A DNA stretch of 64,000 nt from Mycolicibacterium nivoides (GCF_003855255.1 NZ_CP034072.1:3216727-3280726), one strand, 5' to 3'; positions 9,295 to 18,360 are shown, counted from the stretch's first letter. Numbers and translations: made by a program. Notes: generated by a model not told the origin, from the sequence alone.

Positions 9295-9930
9295 CTACTC
9301 CTCGTGCAGGACCGGGTCGGACTCCAGGTGGGTGAGCCCGTTCCACATCAGGTTGACGACGTGGGCGGCCACCACTTCCTTCTTCGGCTCCCGCACGTCG
9401 AGCCACCACTGCGCGGTCATCGACACCGACCCGACCAGCGCCTGGGCGTACAGCGGTGCCAGTTCGGGGTCCAGGCCGCGGCGGGAGAAATCCCCGGCCA
9501 GGATCGAGGAGACCTGGTTGACCGCGTCGTTGAGCAGCGTCGAGTAGGTCCCCGAGGTGATCGCCGCCGGCGAGTCGCGGATCAGGATGCGGAAGCCGTC
9601 GGTGCGCTCCTCGACGTAGGTCAGCAGGGCCAGCGCGACGCGTTCGACCCGCACCCGGGAGCGGTTGTTGGTCAACGACGAGGTGATCCCGTCCAGCAGG
9701 GCCGACATCTCCCGGTCGACGACGACGGCGTACAGCCCTTCTTTGCCGCCGAAATGCTCGTAGACCACGGGTTTTGACACGTTGGCGCGCAGGGCGATCT
9801 CCTCGATCGAGGTGCCCTCGTAGCCCCGTTCGGCAAACAGCGACTTGGCGATCTCGATGAGCTGTTGTCGCCGTTCGTTGCCGGTCATCCGGGCCCGGGG
9901 GGCCCGCACTTCCTTATCGGGTGCTGCCAC
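9295..9930 (-). CDS. TetR-family regulator (Rv1019-like)
   Basis: A 211-aa TetR regulator. The HTH is at about residues 20-64 (AKSLFAERGYEGTSIEEIA, then VSKPVVYEHFGGKEGLY); the C-terminal ligand domain is helical. The position next to tRNA-Gln and glmU is that of Rv1019 in M. tuberculosis. The start is GTG at 9930, with a TAGCCT hexamer 7 nt upstream on the minus strand, consistent with leaderless transcription; an internal Met 15 codons in (9888) is an alternative. Ligand and targets are unknown. Confidence 0.92.
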   Translation of the reverse strand: MAAPDKEVRAPRARMTGNERRQQLIEIAKSLFAERGYEGTSIEEIALRANVSKPVVYEHFGGKEGLYAVVVDREMSALLDGITSSLTNNRSRVRVERVALALLTYVEERTDGFRILIRDSPAAITSGTYSTLLNDAVNQVSSILAGDFSRRGLDPELAPLYAQALVGSVSMTAQWWLDVREPKKEVVAAHVVNLMWNGLTHLESDPVLHEE

Positions 9931-9973
9931 GCATATCAGGCTAGACCGTTCGACTAGAGTCTCTCCCGGACAT

Positions 9974-10045
9974 TCCGTCGTGGTGTAATCGGCAGCACCT
10001 CTGATTTTGGTTCAGATAGTTCAGGTTCGAGTCCTGGCGACGGAG
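9974..10045 (+). tRNA. tRNA-Gln (anticodon TTG)
   Basis: Cloverleaf with acceptor TCCGTCG (9974-9980) pairing CGACGGA (10038-10044). The anticodon stem is TCTGA/TCAGA with loop TTTTGGT, so the anticodon is TTG (reads CAA). The T-arm has GTTCGAGTCC and G10045 is the discriminator. CCA is not encoded. It lies just upstream of glmU, as in M. tuberculosis. Confidence 0.95.
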
Positions 10046-10077
10046 CTCACTATCCCGCGAACGACCGCAAAATGCCG

Positions 10078-10098
10078 GTGTTGACGGCGTGTCAACAC
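10078..10098 (+). terminator. Hairpin downstream of tRNA-Gln
   Basis: Perfect 8-bp inverted repeat GTGTTGAC/GTCAACAC with a 5-nt loop, 33 nt after the tRNA. It could terminate the tRNA transcript; its TGTTGAC-N5-GTCAACA symmetry also resembles a dimeric repressor site. Confidence 0.45.
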
Positions 10099-10111
10099 GA
10101 ATGCTGGGGGC

Positions 10112-10133
10112 ACCTCCCGCTTGCGGGGGAGGT
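10112..10133 (+). promoter_or_regulatory. GC-rich hairpin in the glmU leader
   Basis: ACCTCCCGC (10112-10120) pairs with GCGGGGGAGGT (10123-10133) with a 2-nt bulge and TT loop. It ends 23 nt upstream of the glmU GTG and contains a GGGGGAGG purine run. It could be an intergenic palindromic repeat or a leader structure affecting glmU; neither can be shown here. Confidence 0.4.
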
Positions 10134-10156
10134 CGCTCGGCGAGAAAGGGGACGCC

Positions 10157-11596
10157 GTGCCGACCACCGAAGCCGCAGTCGTCGTATTGGCTGCAGGTGC
10201 CGGGACCCGAATGCGCTCGGACACCCCGAAGGTGCTGCACACCCTGGCGGGCCGCAGCATGCTCAGCCACGCGGTACACACCGTGGCCAACGCGGCAGCC
10301 CAACATCTGGTGGTCGTACTCGGCCACGACCGCGACCGCATCGCCCCCGCGGTCGGCGAGCTGGCCGACAAGCTGGGCCGCACCATCGACGTCGCCATCC
10401 AGGACCAACAGCTGGGCACCGGCCACGCCGTGGCCTGCGGGCTGAGCTCGTTGCCCGACGAATTCACCGGCACGGTCGTCGTGACCTCGGGTGATGTCCC
10501 CCTGCTCGACGCCGACACCCTGGCCGGCCTCATCGAGACCCACAGCGCCGCGACGGCGGCCGCCACGGTGCTCACCACCACCGTGCCCGACCCCACCGGC
10601 TACGGCCGCATCCTGCGCACCCAGGACAACGAGGTCATCGGCATCGTCGAGCAGGCCGACGCGACCGAGTCGCAGCGGGCGATCCGGGAAGTCAACGCCG
10701 GGGTGTACGCCTTCGACATCGCCGACCTGCGCTCGGCGCTGAGCCGGTTGAGCTCGAACAACGCGCAGCAGGAGCTGTACCTCACCGACGTCATCGCGAT
10801 CGTGCGGCAGGACGGCCGGACGGTGCGGGCCATGCACGTCGACGACAGCGCGCTGGTCGCCGGCGTCAACGACCGCGTGCAGCTCTCCGATCTGGGCGCC
10901 GAACTCAACCGCCGCATCGTGGCCCGCCATCAGCGAGCCGGCGTCACGATCATCGACCCGGCCACCACCTGGATCGACGTCGACGTCACCATCGGCCGCG
11001 ACACCGTCGTACGCCCCGGCACCCAGCTGCTCGGCACCACAGAGATCGGCGCCGGCTGCGAGATCGGTCCGGACTCCACGCTGACCGACGTCGAGGTGGG
11101 CGACGGCGCCTCGGTGGTGCGCACCCACGCTCAGCTGGCCGTGATCGGGGCCGGCGCCACCGTCGGCCCGTTCACCTACCTGCGGCCGGGCACCGTCCTC
11201 GGAGCCGACGGAAAGCTCGGCGCGTTCGTCGAGACCAAGAACTCCACGATCGGCACGGGTACCAAGGTGCCGCACCTGACCTACGTCGGCGACGCCGACA
11301 TCGGCGACCACAGCAACATCGGGGCCTCCAGCGTCTTCGTCAACTACGACGGCGAGACCAAGCACCGGACGACCATCGGCTCCCACGTGCGCACCGGCTC
11401 CGACACGATGTTCATCGCGCCGGTCACCGTCGGTGACGGGGCCTACACCGGCGCCGGCACCGTGCTGCGCGACGACGTCCCGCCCGGTGCGCTGGCGGTC
11501 TCGGACAACGCCCAGCGCACCATCGAGGGCTGGGTGGAGCGCAAGCGTCCGGGCTCGGCAGCCGCCGAGGCCGCGCGCAAGGCCCGCGAGGAGTAG
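10157..11596 (+). CDS. glmU: Bifunctional GlcN-1-P acetyltransferase / GlcNAc-1-P uridylyltransferase GlmU
   Basis: Makes UDP-GlcNAc for peptidoglycan and arabinogalactan linker synthesis in the cytoplasm. The N-terminal pyrophosphorylase half has the nucleotide-binding [12 protein letters not shown] at about residues 9-20, QLGTGHA and GDVPLLD. The C-terminal half (from about 250) is a left-handed beta-helix of hexapeptide repeats with the acetyltransferase His in FVETKNS...[13 protein letters not shown] at 10157 was preferred because AAAGGGG precedes it; the longer in-frame ATG at 10121 would read through the leader hairpin. Length (479 aa) fits mycobacterial GlmU (about 480-495). It is followed by prs 195 nt later, as in M. 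tuberculosis. Confidence 0.97.
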   Translation: MPTTEAAVVVLAAGAGTRMRSDTPKVLHTLAGRSMLSHAVHTVANAAAQHLVVVLGHDRDRIAPAVGELADKLGRTIDVAIQDQQLGTGHAVACGLSSLPDEFTGTVVVTSGDVPLLDADTLAGLIETHSAATAAATVLTTTVPDPTGYGRILRTQDNEVIGIVEQADATESQRAIREVNAGVYAFDIADLRSALSRLSSNNAQQELYLTDVIAIVRQDGRTVRAMHVDDSALVAGVNDRVQLSDLGAELNRRIVARHQRAGVTIIDPATTWIDVDVTIGRDTVVRPGTQLLGTTEIGAGCEIGPDSTLTDVEVGDGASVVRTHAQLAVIGAGATVGPFTYLRPGTVLGADGKLGAFVETKNSTIGTGTKVPHLTYVGDADIGDHSNIGASSVFVNYDGETKHRTTIGSHVRTGSDTMFIAPVTVGDGAYTGAGTVLRDDVPPGALAVSDNAQRTIEGWVERKRPGSAAAEAARKAREE

Positions 11597-11791
11597 GTCA
11601 GCCGCCACCGGCCGCGAGCGTGGCGCTTGTGTACGAAATCCGTGGCAAACGCGTGCAGGAACGCCACAGTCGGCACCGCTGGGCCGGACAATCCGACGTT
11701 TCGTGTTGGCAATCTGGTAACCCGGCTACGAACAACCAGAAACGCTACGTACGATTGCTCCGTATCGATCCCCAACCGCGAAGGCAGCCAA

Positions 11792-12772
11792 GTGGCCACG
11801 GACTGGACCGACAATCGAAAAAACCTGATGCTGTTCTCGGGGCGCGCGCACCCGGAGCTGGCGGAACAGGTGGCCAAGGAACTGGGCATCGAGGTGACCG
11901 CACAGACCGCCCGGGATTTCGCCAACGGCGAGATCTTCGTCCGGTTCGACGAGTCCGTGCGCGGTTGCGACGCGTTCGTGCTGCAGAGCCATCCCGCGCC
12001 GCTGAACCAGTGGCTCATGGAGCAGCTCATCATGATCGACGCGCTCAAGCGCGGTAGCGCCAAGCGGATCACCGCGATCCTGCCGTTCTATCCCTATGCG
12101 CGCCAGGACAAGAAGCACCGCGGCCGCGAGCCCATCTCGGCCCGCCTGGTCGCCGATCTGCTCAAGACCGCCGGCGCCGACCGCATCGTCTCGGTCGACC
12201 TGCACACCGATCAGATCCAGGGCTTCTTCGACGGCCCGGTGGACCACATGCGTGGCCAGTCGCTGCTCTGCGGCTACATCGCCGACAAGTACGCCGGCGC
12301 CGACATGGTGGTCGTCTCCCCGGACTCCGGCCGGGTCCGGGTCGCCGAGAAGTGGGCCGACGCCCTGGGCGGCGTCCCGCTGGCCTTCATCCACAAGACC
12401 CGCGATCCGCTGGTGCCCAACCAGGTGGTGTCCAACCGCGTCGTCGGTGACGTCAAGGGCAAGACCTGCATCCTCACCGACGACATGATCGACACCGGCG
12501 GCACCATCGCCGGCGCGGTCAAGCTGCTGCGTGAGGACGGCGCCAAGGATGTGGTGATCGCCGCGACCCACGGCGTGCTGTCGGATCCGGCCGCCCAGCG
12601 TCTGGCCGACTCCGGTGCCCGCGAGGTGATCGTCACCAACACGCTGCCGATCACCGACGACAAGCAGTTCCCGCAGCTGACCGTGCTGTCCATCGCGCCG
12701 CTGCTGGCCAGCACCATCCGCGCGGTATTCGACAACGGCTCGGTGACCGGGCTGTTCGACGGGTCCGCCTAG
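11792..12772 (+). CDS. prs: Ribose-phosphate pyrophosphokinase
   Basis: Synthesises PRPP from ribose-5-phosphate and ATP, feeding nucleotides, His, Trp and decaprenyl-phosphoryl arabinose for the cell wall. It shows the flexible-loop ATP region (YARQDKKHRGREPISARL), the divalent-cation motif VDLHTDQIQGFF and the PRPP-binding loop ILTDDMIDTGGT near 230. The GTG at 11792 gives 326 aa, equal to the M. tuberculosis enzyme; in-frame codons upstream give a non-conserved extension. It overlaps nothing and is followed immediately by the arsC-like gene (ATG directly after TAG). The 195-nt leader contains a TACGAT hexamer near 11750 that may be its own promoter. Confidence 0.97.
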   Translation: MATDWTDNRKNLMLFSGRAHPELAEQVAKELGIEVTAQTARDFANGEIFVRFDESVRGCDAFVLQSHPAPLNQWLMEQLIMIDALKRGSAKRITAILPFYPYARQDKKHRGREPISARLVADLLKTAGADRIVSVDLHTDQIQGFFDGPVDHMRGQSLLCGYIADKYAGADMVVVSPDSGRVRVAEKWADALGGVPLAFIHKTRDPLVPNQVVSNRVVGDVKGKTCILTDDMIDTGGTIAGAVKLLREDGAKDVVIAATHGVLSDPAAQRLADSGAREVIVTNTLPITDDKQFPQLTVLSIAPLLASTIRAVFDNGSVTGLFDGSA

Positions 12773-13135
12773 ATGGCTGAATCTGATGGGCGGCCCGCCG
12801 CCGTCATCTACCACAACCCGAAGTGCTCGACCTCGCGTAAGACGCTGGATCTGTTGCGCGAGAACGGGATCGAGCCCGAGGTCGTGCAGTACCTCAAGAC
12901 GCCGCCCACCCGCGACGAGATCAAGCAACTGATCGCCGACGCCGGTATCGACGTGCGTACCGCGGTGCGCAAGCGCGAATCCCTCTACACCGAACTCGGT
13001 TTGGCCGACGCGTCGGACGAGGAACTGCTCGACGCGATGGCCGAGAACCCCATCCTGATCGAGCGCCCGTTCGTCGTCACCGGCAACGGCACCCGGCTGG
13101 CCCGGCCGATCGATTCGGTGCGCGAGATTCTGTGA
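12773..13135 (+). CDS. ArsC-family (arsenate reductase-like) thioredoxin-fold protein
   Basis: A 120-aa member of the glutaredoxin-coupled ArsC/Spx-like family. The N-terminal active-site loop YHNPKCSTSRKTL holds one redox Cys near residue 18 in a CxxS arrangement. Conserved Arg residues of the oxyanion pocket are visible in LIERPFVVT and RLARPID. It could reduce arsenate, but no ars transporter or arsenic repressor is adjacent, so a general redox role is equally possible. It abuts the prs stop codon without a gap and its stop overlaps the lpqT start by 4 nt (GTGA), so it sits in a prs-arsC-lpqT operon conserved in mycobacteria. Confidence 0.88.
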   Translation: MAESDGRPAAVIYHNPKCSTSRKTLDLLRENGIEPEVVQYLKTPPTRDEIKQLIADAGIDVRTAVRKRESLYTELGLADASDEELLDAMAENPILIERPFVVTGNGTRLARPIDSVREIL

Positions 13136-13776
13136 AGCGGTTGCTCGCCACGGCCGGCACACTGGCGGTCCTGGTCACCGGCTGTGGCGCGGAAACGCCT
13201 GACTACAAGTCGATCTGGACGACGAGTTCGACGACACCGGCCGCCCCTGCGGACAACCAGCCGGTACCCCTGTGGCAGTTCCTGGAGGACTCCGGTGTCG
13301 TGGGCGAGCCCATCGCACCCGAGAAGATCCCCCACCTGAGCGTCACCATGCCGAGCCCGCCGGGATGGCATCCCTACAACAATCCGAACCTGGCCCCGGG
13401 TACCCGGATGATCGCCAAGGGGAACACCTACCCCACCGCGATGATGCTGGCCTTCACCTTGCACGGCGACTTCGACGTGCCCAAGGCCCTCAAAGACCAC
13501 GGCTACGCCGATGCCCAGTTGTCGGAGAACTTCAAGCAGCTCAACGCATCCAACGCGGACTGGAAGGGCTTTCCGTCGGCGATGATCGAGGGCAGCTACG
13601 ACCTCAACGGCAAGCGCATGCAGAGCTACAACCGCGTCATCATCGCCAATGACGGGTTACAGCCCCCGCAGCGGTACCTCATCCAGCTGACCGTGACGAC
13701 CTACGCCGACGAGGCCGCGGCACAGGGACCGGACATCGAATCGATCATCGCGGGCTTCAACGTCGCCAAGAAGTGA
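13132..13776 (+). CDS. lpqT: LpqT-type lipoprotein
   Basis: A 214-aa envelope lipoprotein of the LpqN/LpqT (Mtc28-like) family. The GTG start overlaps the upstream stop (GTGA). The signal peptide ends in VTGC with Cys19 as lipid attachment, followed by a Thr/Ser/Pro-rich linker (about 29-45) and a globular domain with conserved PEGW-like segment (SPPGWHPYNN) and the C-terminal AQGPDIESIIAGF helix. Biochemical function is unknown; related proteins have been linked to trafficking of trehalose-derived lipids, which is family knowledge and not proof here. Position after prs and before rplY matches Rv1016c. Confidence 0.9.
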   Translation: MKRLLATAGTLAVLVTGCGAETPDYKSIWTTSSTTPAAPADNQPVPLWQFLEDSGVVGEPIAPEKIPHLSVTMPSPPGWHPYNNPNLAPGTRMIAKGNTYPTAMMLAFTLHGDFDVPKALKDHGYADAQLSENFKQLNASNADWKGFPSAMIEGSYDLNGKRMQSYNRVIIANDGLQPPQRYLIQLTVTTYADEAAAQGPDIESIIAGFNVAKK

Positions 13777-13815
13777 CTCGCGAAGAAGTGCCGGCGCGAC
13801 CGTAGGGTGGTCAGC

Positions 13816-14697
13816 ATGAGCGAATGGACCAGCGCCGACCTGCCATCGTTTTCCGGCCGCCGGGTGATCGTCACCGGCGCCAACAGCGGGCTGGGGCTCG
13901 TCACCGCGCGTGAGCTCGCCCGCGTCGGCGCCAAGGTCACCGTCGCGGTGCGCAACCTGGAGAAGGGCACCGCGGCCGCGGAAACAATGACCGGCAGCCA
14001 GGGGAACTCAGTGGAGGTACGCAAGCTCGACCTGCAGAACCTGGCCTCGGTGCACGAGTTCGCAGACACCGTCGAGAGCGTCGACGTGCTGATCAACAAC
14101 GCCGGCATCATGGCGGTGCCGCTGAGCCGGACCGCCGACGGCTTCGAGAGCCAGATCGGCACCAACCACCTCGGCCATTTCGCGCTGACCAACCTGCTGC
14201 TGCCCAAGATCACCGACCGGGTGGTGACGGTGTCCTCGTTGATGCACTGGATCGGGCAGATCAGCCTGCGGGACCTCAACTGGAAGTCGCGGCCGTACTC
14301 GGCGTGGCTGGCCTACGGGCAGTCCAAGCTGGCCAACCTGGTGTTCACATCCGAGTTGCAGCGACGGCTGACAGCATCGGGCTCGGCGGTGCGCGCCCTT
14401 GCCGCCCACCCCGGCTATTCGGCCACCAACCTGCAGGGCCAGACCGGCAACAAGTTCGGCGCCCGCATGATGGCGGCCGCCAACCGGGTTTTCGCCAGCG
14501 ATCCGTCGTTCGGCGCACGTCAGACGCTGTTCGCGGCGTCCCAGGACGTTCCCGGGGACAGCTTCATCGGGCCCCGGTTCGGCCAGTTCGGCCCCAGCCA
14601 GCCGGTCGGGCGCAGCCCGCTGGCCAAGCGGGTGGGCACCCAGAAGGCGCTGTGGGAGCTGTCCGAGCAGCTCACCAAAACCACGTATCCGCTGTAG
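13816..14697 (+). CDS. Short-chain dehydrogenase/reductase (retinol dehydrogenase-like)
   Basis: A 293-aa classical SDR. The TGANSGLG cofactor motif is at about residues 20-27, NNAG at about 93-96, and the catalytic Ser in VTVSSLMHW with YGQSK (Tyr-x3-Lys) at about 168-172. It probably uses NADP(H), as RN follows beta-2 (VAVRNLEKG). Substrate is unknown; related mycobacterial SDRs act on lipids or small alcohols. ATG at 13816 is preceded by a TAGGGT hexamer (13803-13808) at a 7-nt distance, fitting a leaderless transcript. It is inserted between lpqT and rplY relative to M. tuberculosis order. Confidence 0.92.
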   Translation: MSEWTSADLPSFSGRRVIVTGANSGLGLVTARELARVGAKVTVAVRNLEKGTAAAETMTGSQGNSVEVRKLDLQNLASVHEFADTVESVDVLINNAGIMAVPLSRTADGFESQIGTNHLGHFALTNLLLPKITDRVVTVSSLMHWIGQISLRDLNWKSRPYSAWLAYGQSKLANLVFTSELQRRLTASGSAVRALAAHPGYSATNLQGQTGNKFGARMMAAANRVFASDPSFGARQTLFAASQDVPGDSFIGPRFGQFGPSQPVGRSPLAKRVGTQKALWELSEQLTKTTYPL

Positions 14698-14866
14698 CCC
14701 CCGGGCTGCGATTTTTGGCGGCGGCCCCGTCTTTGCTACCCTGACCTGGCGTCACGGCGAGGGTGGACCTTCTGGACCACCGTTATCGGCGGGAACTTCT
14801 TTGAGTGTTGTGCCCCTTGCCGTGCTGACGATCTGACCGCAGTACCGCAATTAGAGGAGCAACATC

Positions 14867-15526
14867 ATGGCCAAGGCCGCAGCCAAGAACGTCCCCAACA
14901 AGCTCACCGCCACCGTGCGTACCCGCACCGGCAAGGGCGCCTCGCGTCAGGCCCGCCGTGACGGCAACGTGCCCACCGTGCTCTACGGCCACGGCACCGA
15001 GCCCCAGCACCTGGAGATCAACGCCCGCGAGTTCTCCGCGGTGCTGCGCCACTCCGGCACCAACGCCGTGCTGACCCTCGACATCGAGGGCAAGGAGCAG
15101 CTGGCCCTGACCAAGGCGCTGGACATCCACCCGATCCGCCGCAACATCCAGCACGCCGACCTGCTCGTCGTCCGTCGTGGCGAGAAGGTCACCGTCGAGG
15201 TCACCGTGACCGTCGAGGGTGACGCCGTCCCGGGTGCCCTGGTCACCCAGGACGCCAACCACATCGAGATCGAGGCCGAGGCCCTGTCGATCCCCGAGCA
15301 CCTGACCGTGTCGATCGACGGCATCGAGGCCGGCACCCAGATCCTGGCCGGCCAGATCGAGCTGCCCGCAGGCGTTTCGCTGGTGTCGGATCCCGAGCTG
15401 CTCGTGGTCAACATCGTCGAGGCCCCGAGCGCCGAGGATCTCGAGGCCGAGGGTGCCGGCGAGACCGCCGAGGCCCCGGCCGAGGAGCCGGCCGCCGAAG
15501 CCGCCGAAGCCGAAGCTTCCGAGTAG
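14867..15526 (+). CDS. rplY: 50S ribosomal protein L25 (CTC type)
   Basis: A 219-aa long-form L25/Ctc protein that binds 5S rRNA. The N-terminal L25 domain (about 8-95) has [20 protein letters not shown]; the C-terminal TL5-type beta domain (about 100-185) contains [14 protein letters not shown] low-complexity Ala/Glu tail from about 187 is typical of mycobacteria. ATG follows an AGAGGAGC ribosome-binding site. The 169-nt upstream region holds a repeated TGGACC around a short TTC loop (about 14765-14778) and may be a structured leader, though no known L25 leader is recognised. It is cotranscribed with pth 33 nt downstream. Confidence 0.96.
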   Translation: MAKAAAKNVPNKLTATVRTRTGKGASRQARRDGNVPTVLYGHGTEPQHLEINAREFSAVLRHSGTNAVLTLDIEGKEQLALTKALDIHPIRRNIQHADLLVVRRGEKVTVEVTVTVEGDAVPGALVTQDANHIEIEAEALSIPEHLTVSIDGIEAGTQILAGQIELPAGVSLVSDPELLVVNIVEAPSAEDLEAEGAGETAEAPAEEPAAEAAEAEASE

Positions 15527-15559
15527 TCACCGAGTCGACACACGCAGGACATTCCACGA

Positions 15560-16135
15560 ATGGCCGAGCCGCTGCTGGTGGTGGGCCTGGGAAATCCCGG
15601 GCCCGCCTACGCCAAGACCCGGCACAATATCGGGTTCATGGTGGCCGATGTACTGGCCGCCCGCATCGGCTCGGCCTTCAAGGTGCACAAGAAATCCGGT
15701 GCCGAGGTGATCACCGGCCGGCTCGCAGGAGCTCCGGTGGTACTGGCCAAGCCTCGGTGCTACATGAACGAGTCCGGCCGTCAGGTCGGGCCGTTGGCCA
15801 AGTTCTATTCGGTGCCGCCGGCCCGGATCGTGGTCATCCACGACGAGCTCGACATCGACTTCGGCCGGATCCGGCTCAAGGTCGGCGGCGGCGAGGGCGG
15901 CCACAATGGGCTGCGTTCAGTGGCATCAGCATTGGGCAGCAGGGACTTTCAGCGGGTCCGCATCGGAGTGGGCCGCCCGCCGGGCCGTAAGGATCCGGCG
16001 GCGTTCGTGCTGGAGGCCTTCACGGCCGCCGAACGTGCCGAGGTGCCGACCATCTGCGAGCAGGCCGCCGACGCCACCGAGCTGTTGATCGCCCAGGGCC
16101 TGGAGCCGGCCCAGAACACCGTGCACGCCTGGTGA
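15560..16135 (+). CDS. pth: Peptidyl-tRNA hydrolase
   Basis: A 191-aa esterase that releases peptides from tRNAs dropped by ribosomes. Family landmarks are [10 protein letters not shown] (active Asn at 12), the catalytic His in TRHNIGF (about 22), [10 protein letters not shown] with substrate Asn near 70, the catalytic Asp in VIHDELDI (about 95) and GGHNGLRS with the second Asn near 116. Length is normal. It follows rplY closely, the standard actinobacterial arrangement, and converges on the phosphoesterase gene. Confidence 0.97.
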   Translation: MAEPLLVVGLGNPGPAYAKTRHNIGFMVADVLAARIGSAFKVHKKSGAEVITGRLAGAPVVLAKPRCYMNESGRQVGPLAKFYSVPPARIVVIHDELDIDFGRIRLKVGGGEGGHNGLRSVASALGSRDFQRVRIGVGRPPGRKDPAAFVLEAFTAAERAEVPTICEQAADATELLIAQGLEPAQNTVHAW

Positions 16136-16142
16136 TTCCGCG

Positions 16143-17228
16143 TTACCAGCGGAACGGCCGGTCGAGGGTGAGCGTGCGCTCCGCCGGGGCGTACCAGCCC
16201 TGCGGCGCATGTTGGTCGGTGTGCAGATAGCACTGCACCCGCACCTCTCGGCTGCCGCGGCGAAATGTGAGCAGCCGGCTGATCGGCAGGGTCGTGATCG
16301 GCATGTGGTGGCGACTCAATGACGCCACGTTCATGAAATAGGTTCCACCCCAAGCCTGTTCGATATGAGTCTTGCCGCCGTGGGAATCGTCGGGATTGGT
16401 GTGGGTGTGGCCGGCCAACCAGAGCGCGACCGCACCCGGGTGTTCGGTGAGGTACCGCTCGAAAGCCCCGGAGTCAGGCTTGCCGCCGACCCAGTACAGG
16501 TATGACGCGCCCTGCGGCGTCCCCTCCAGGAACGGGCGATGGTAGTGCTCGTAGAGTTTTCCGTCCGCGCCGCGGCGCACCCCCTCCCACTCCCCTGACG
16601 CCACCGTCGTGTCCTTGAGCACGTAGTGGTGCACGGTGATGATGATCGAATCACGGTTCTGTTCAACCATGTTCGCCCACCACTCGAACGTCTCGGCGGA
16701 GACCACCCCGCCGGGGTTACCGCCGAGCGTGCCCCGTCCGATCGTCTGCGACGGCTCGTTGCGGTCGCTGAGCATCAGGAAGAGCAGGTTGCCCACCCGG
16801 AACGAGTAGCGTTCCCAGGTCCCGCTGACCTGATAGCGCCGAGCTGCGGCGTCGACGCCGGAGTGTGCGGTGTGCGCGCCCAGCGGATCGATCCACTTCT
16901 GCCACCACCAGGCGTCGGGTTCGGAAAGTCCACTGCGGTCGTGGTTTCCGCACACCGAGTACACGTCTTCACGCCGGTGCTTGCGCAGCGCCGAGAGCTG
17001 CCGGCGGACCCCCTGCCCTTCGGCGTCGTCAGGCAGGCTGTGATGCGCGCCGGACATGTCACCGACGTCGACGGCGATGTCCCAGCCGAACGACGGACCA
17101 CCTTGCGCTCCACCGAATTCCGACTGCCGGATGGCCTCGGCGAGGCTCTCCCGGCCGAACTGCCTGTCGGTCCCGACGTGGGCATCACCGAATGCCCACA
17201 GCCGAAAGTCACCCTGCTGTGTCGCCAT
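16143..17228 (-). CDS. Calcineurin-like metallophosphoesterase
   Basis: A 361-aa cytoplasmic protein with all dinuclear-metal motifs of the family: GDAHVG (D-x-H, residues 14-19), DVGDM (about 53-57), GNHD (about 93-96), HH (about 201) and GHTHTN (about 273-278). No signal peptide is visible. The substrate (phosphomonoester, diester or nucleotide) cannot be inferred. The unusually long region between the HH and GHTH motifs (about 75 residues) may form a substrate cap. ATG at 17228 was chosen. Convergent to pth with only 7 nt between stop codons. Confidence 0.88.
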   Translation of the reverse strand: MATQQGDFRLWAFGDAHVGTDRQFGRESLAEAIRQSEFGGAQGGPSFGWDIAVDVGDMSGAHHSLPDDAEGQGVRRQLSALRKHRREDVYSVCGNHDRSGLSEPDAWWWQKWIDPLGAHTAHSGVDAAARRYQVSGTWERYSFRVGNLLFLMLSDRNEPSQTIGRGTLGGNPGGVVSAETFEWWANMVEQNRDSIIITVHHYVLKDTTVASGEWEGVRRGADGKLYEHYHRPFLEGTPQGASYLYWVGGKPDSGAFERYLTEHPGAVALWLAGHTHTNPDDSHGGKTHIEQAWGGTYFMNVASLSRHHMPITTLPISRLLTFRRGSREVRVQCYLHTDQHAPQGWYAPAERTLTLDRPFRW

Positions 17229-17297
17229 CGTCGCGCCACGTTAGCCGTCGAGGGATAACCGGTCGGGCGTTGCGCTCACGGTGATTCCAACGGCCGG

Positions 17298-18332
17298 TCA
17301 ACGACCCCGGATTCCGCTGTCCACCACCTTGACGGTCTTGTGGGGATACCGCTTCTCGGCGTGCGCCTTGGCCGCCGAGTTCGGCAGCACGTACAGCGTT
17401 TCCCGCTTGTCCTGCAGCGGTTTGAGCACCCGGTCCATGAACTCCTTGCGGTCGTCGAGGTAGGGCTCGATCACGTCCTCGCCCGCCGGGCACACCGCCA
17501 GGCAGTACGCCGCCTTGTAATTGGCCTTGAACGACAGGCTCTGCCACATCGACGCATTCTCGGAATCACTGACCCGCGACCGGAAGTCGGCCGCATCGCT
17601 GCTGTCGGCGATGGTCTGCGCCCAGTCGGTGAACCCGCCCATGAACTCGCGGTAGTTGTGTACCGAGCAGGCGACGAAGTCGAACTCGCCGTCCTTGCCG
17701 ATGGCACCGACCGGGCAGACCGCCACGCACAGCTTGCATTCCAGGCACGGCGAATAGTCCAACGGCACACCGTAACTGCTGATCGGTGCACCGACCAGAA
17801 TGGTGGCCAGCAGGATGAAGTTGCCGAATCTGGGATGGATCACGTTGCGATGGATTCCCATCACCCCCAGCCCTGAGGCCACCGCGACGGGCTTGTGCGC
17901 CACCACCCAGATCCGCCCGGGGAACCTGTCCATCTCCATCGGGAAGGTCGCCGACGGGTTCACCGCACGATGGCCTGCGTCCTCCAGGGCGCGGGTGATC
18001 CGGTGGGCCGCCTCGTTGATGACCTCCCCGCTGCGATGGAACTCCTGGTTGGCCACGCTGCGGGTGGACGAGCGGACGTTGTCGCGGTTCATCTTCACGA
18101 CCAGCGAGATGTAGCTGCCGACCCCGGGGAGCGCGGCCCCCACATGCTCGCGCTCAGAGGCCAGGGCGGGGTCGTCCACGCTGGCGAAGGCCACGTCGTC
18201 GGCCCCGGCGTCCAAGCACAACGCCCGCAGCCAGTCGGCGTCGATCACGTCGGGAACCGCCGCTTCCGGACGAGCACGCACCGCGCGGACTGTCGGGTGG
18301 TCGGCCAGGCGGGGCGGGAGTTTCTGCGTCAT
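17298..18332 (-). CDS. 4Fe-4S cluster protein (reductive-dehalogenase-like fold)
   Basis: A 344-aa protein with a ferredoxin-like double cluster region. CLECKLCVAVCP at about 196-207 supplies one 4Fe-4S cluster, and YCLAVCPAGED at about 279 adds further Cys ligands. The N-terminal domain (about 30-180) resembles the catalytic part of QueG and reductive-dehalogenase-like proteins (IWVVAHKPVAVASGLGVMGIHRNVIHPRFG). It has no TAT signal, so it is probably cytoplasmic. It may use a corrinoid, but the cofactor is not proven. ATG at 18332 is preceded by a TATACT -10 hexamer 7 nt upstream, inside a perfect palindrome, so the mRNA is probably leaderless and tightly controlled. Confidence 0.85.
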   Translation of the reverse strand: MTQKLPPRLADHPTVRAVRARPEAAVPDVIDADWLRALCLDAGADDVAFASVDDPALASEREHVGAALPGVGSYISLVVKMNRDNVRSSTRSVANQEFHRSGEVINEAAHRITRALEDAGHRAVNPSATFPMEMDRFPGRIWVVAHKPVAVASGLGVMGIHRNVIHPRFGNFILLATILVGAPISSYGVPLDYSPCLECKLCVAVCPVGAIGKDGEFDFVACSVHNYREFMGGFTDWAQTIADSSDAADFRSRVSDSENASMWQSLSFKANYKAAYCLAVCPAGEDVIEPYLDDRKEFMDRVLKPLQDKRETLYVLPNSAAKAHAEKRYPHKTVKVVDSGIRGR

Positions 18333-18336
18333 CGTG

Positions 18337-18360
18337 CTGAGTATAGTTATCTATACTCAG
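18337..18360 (-). promoter_or_regulatory. Palindromic operator overlapping a leaderless promoter
   Basis: Perfect 10-bp inverted repeat CTGAGTATAG-TTAT-CTATACTCAG (24 bp). On the minus strand it contains TATACT (18340-18345) exactly 7 nt before the ATG at 18332. A repressor bound here would cover the -10 element. No regulator gene is adjacent. Nothing else is seen in the rest of the 18333-18440 gap. Confidence 0.65.

Noticed and set aside
7358..9547. 729-codon plus-strand frame across the lysA-like and SRPBCC genes
   Set aside because: It runs through a known gene in another frame and then antisense to two genes; composition is Arg-rich and no domain is visible.
9941..11608. 555-codon frame antisense to glmU
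   Set aside because: Shadow of GlmU on the other strand; it would also contain the tRNA-Gln gene.
14760..14785. Hairpin terminator or known L25 leader before rplY
   Set aside because: TGGACC is a direct repeat and the stem has a mismatch after five pairs; no known leader consensus is recognised.
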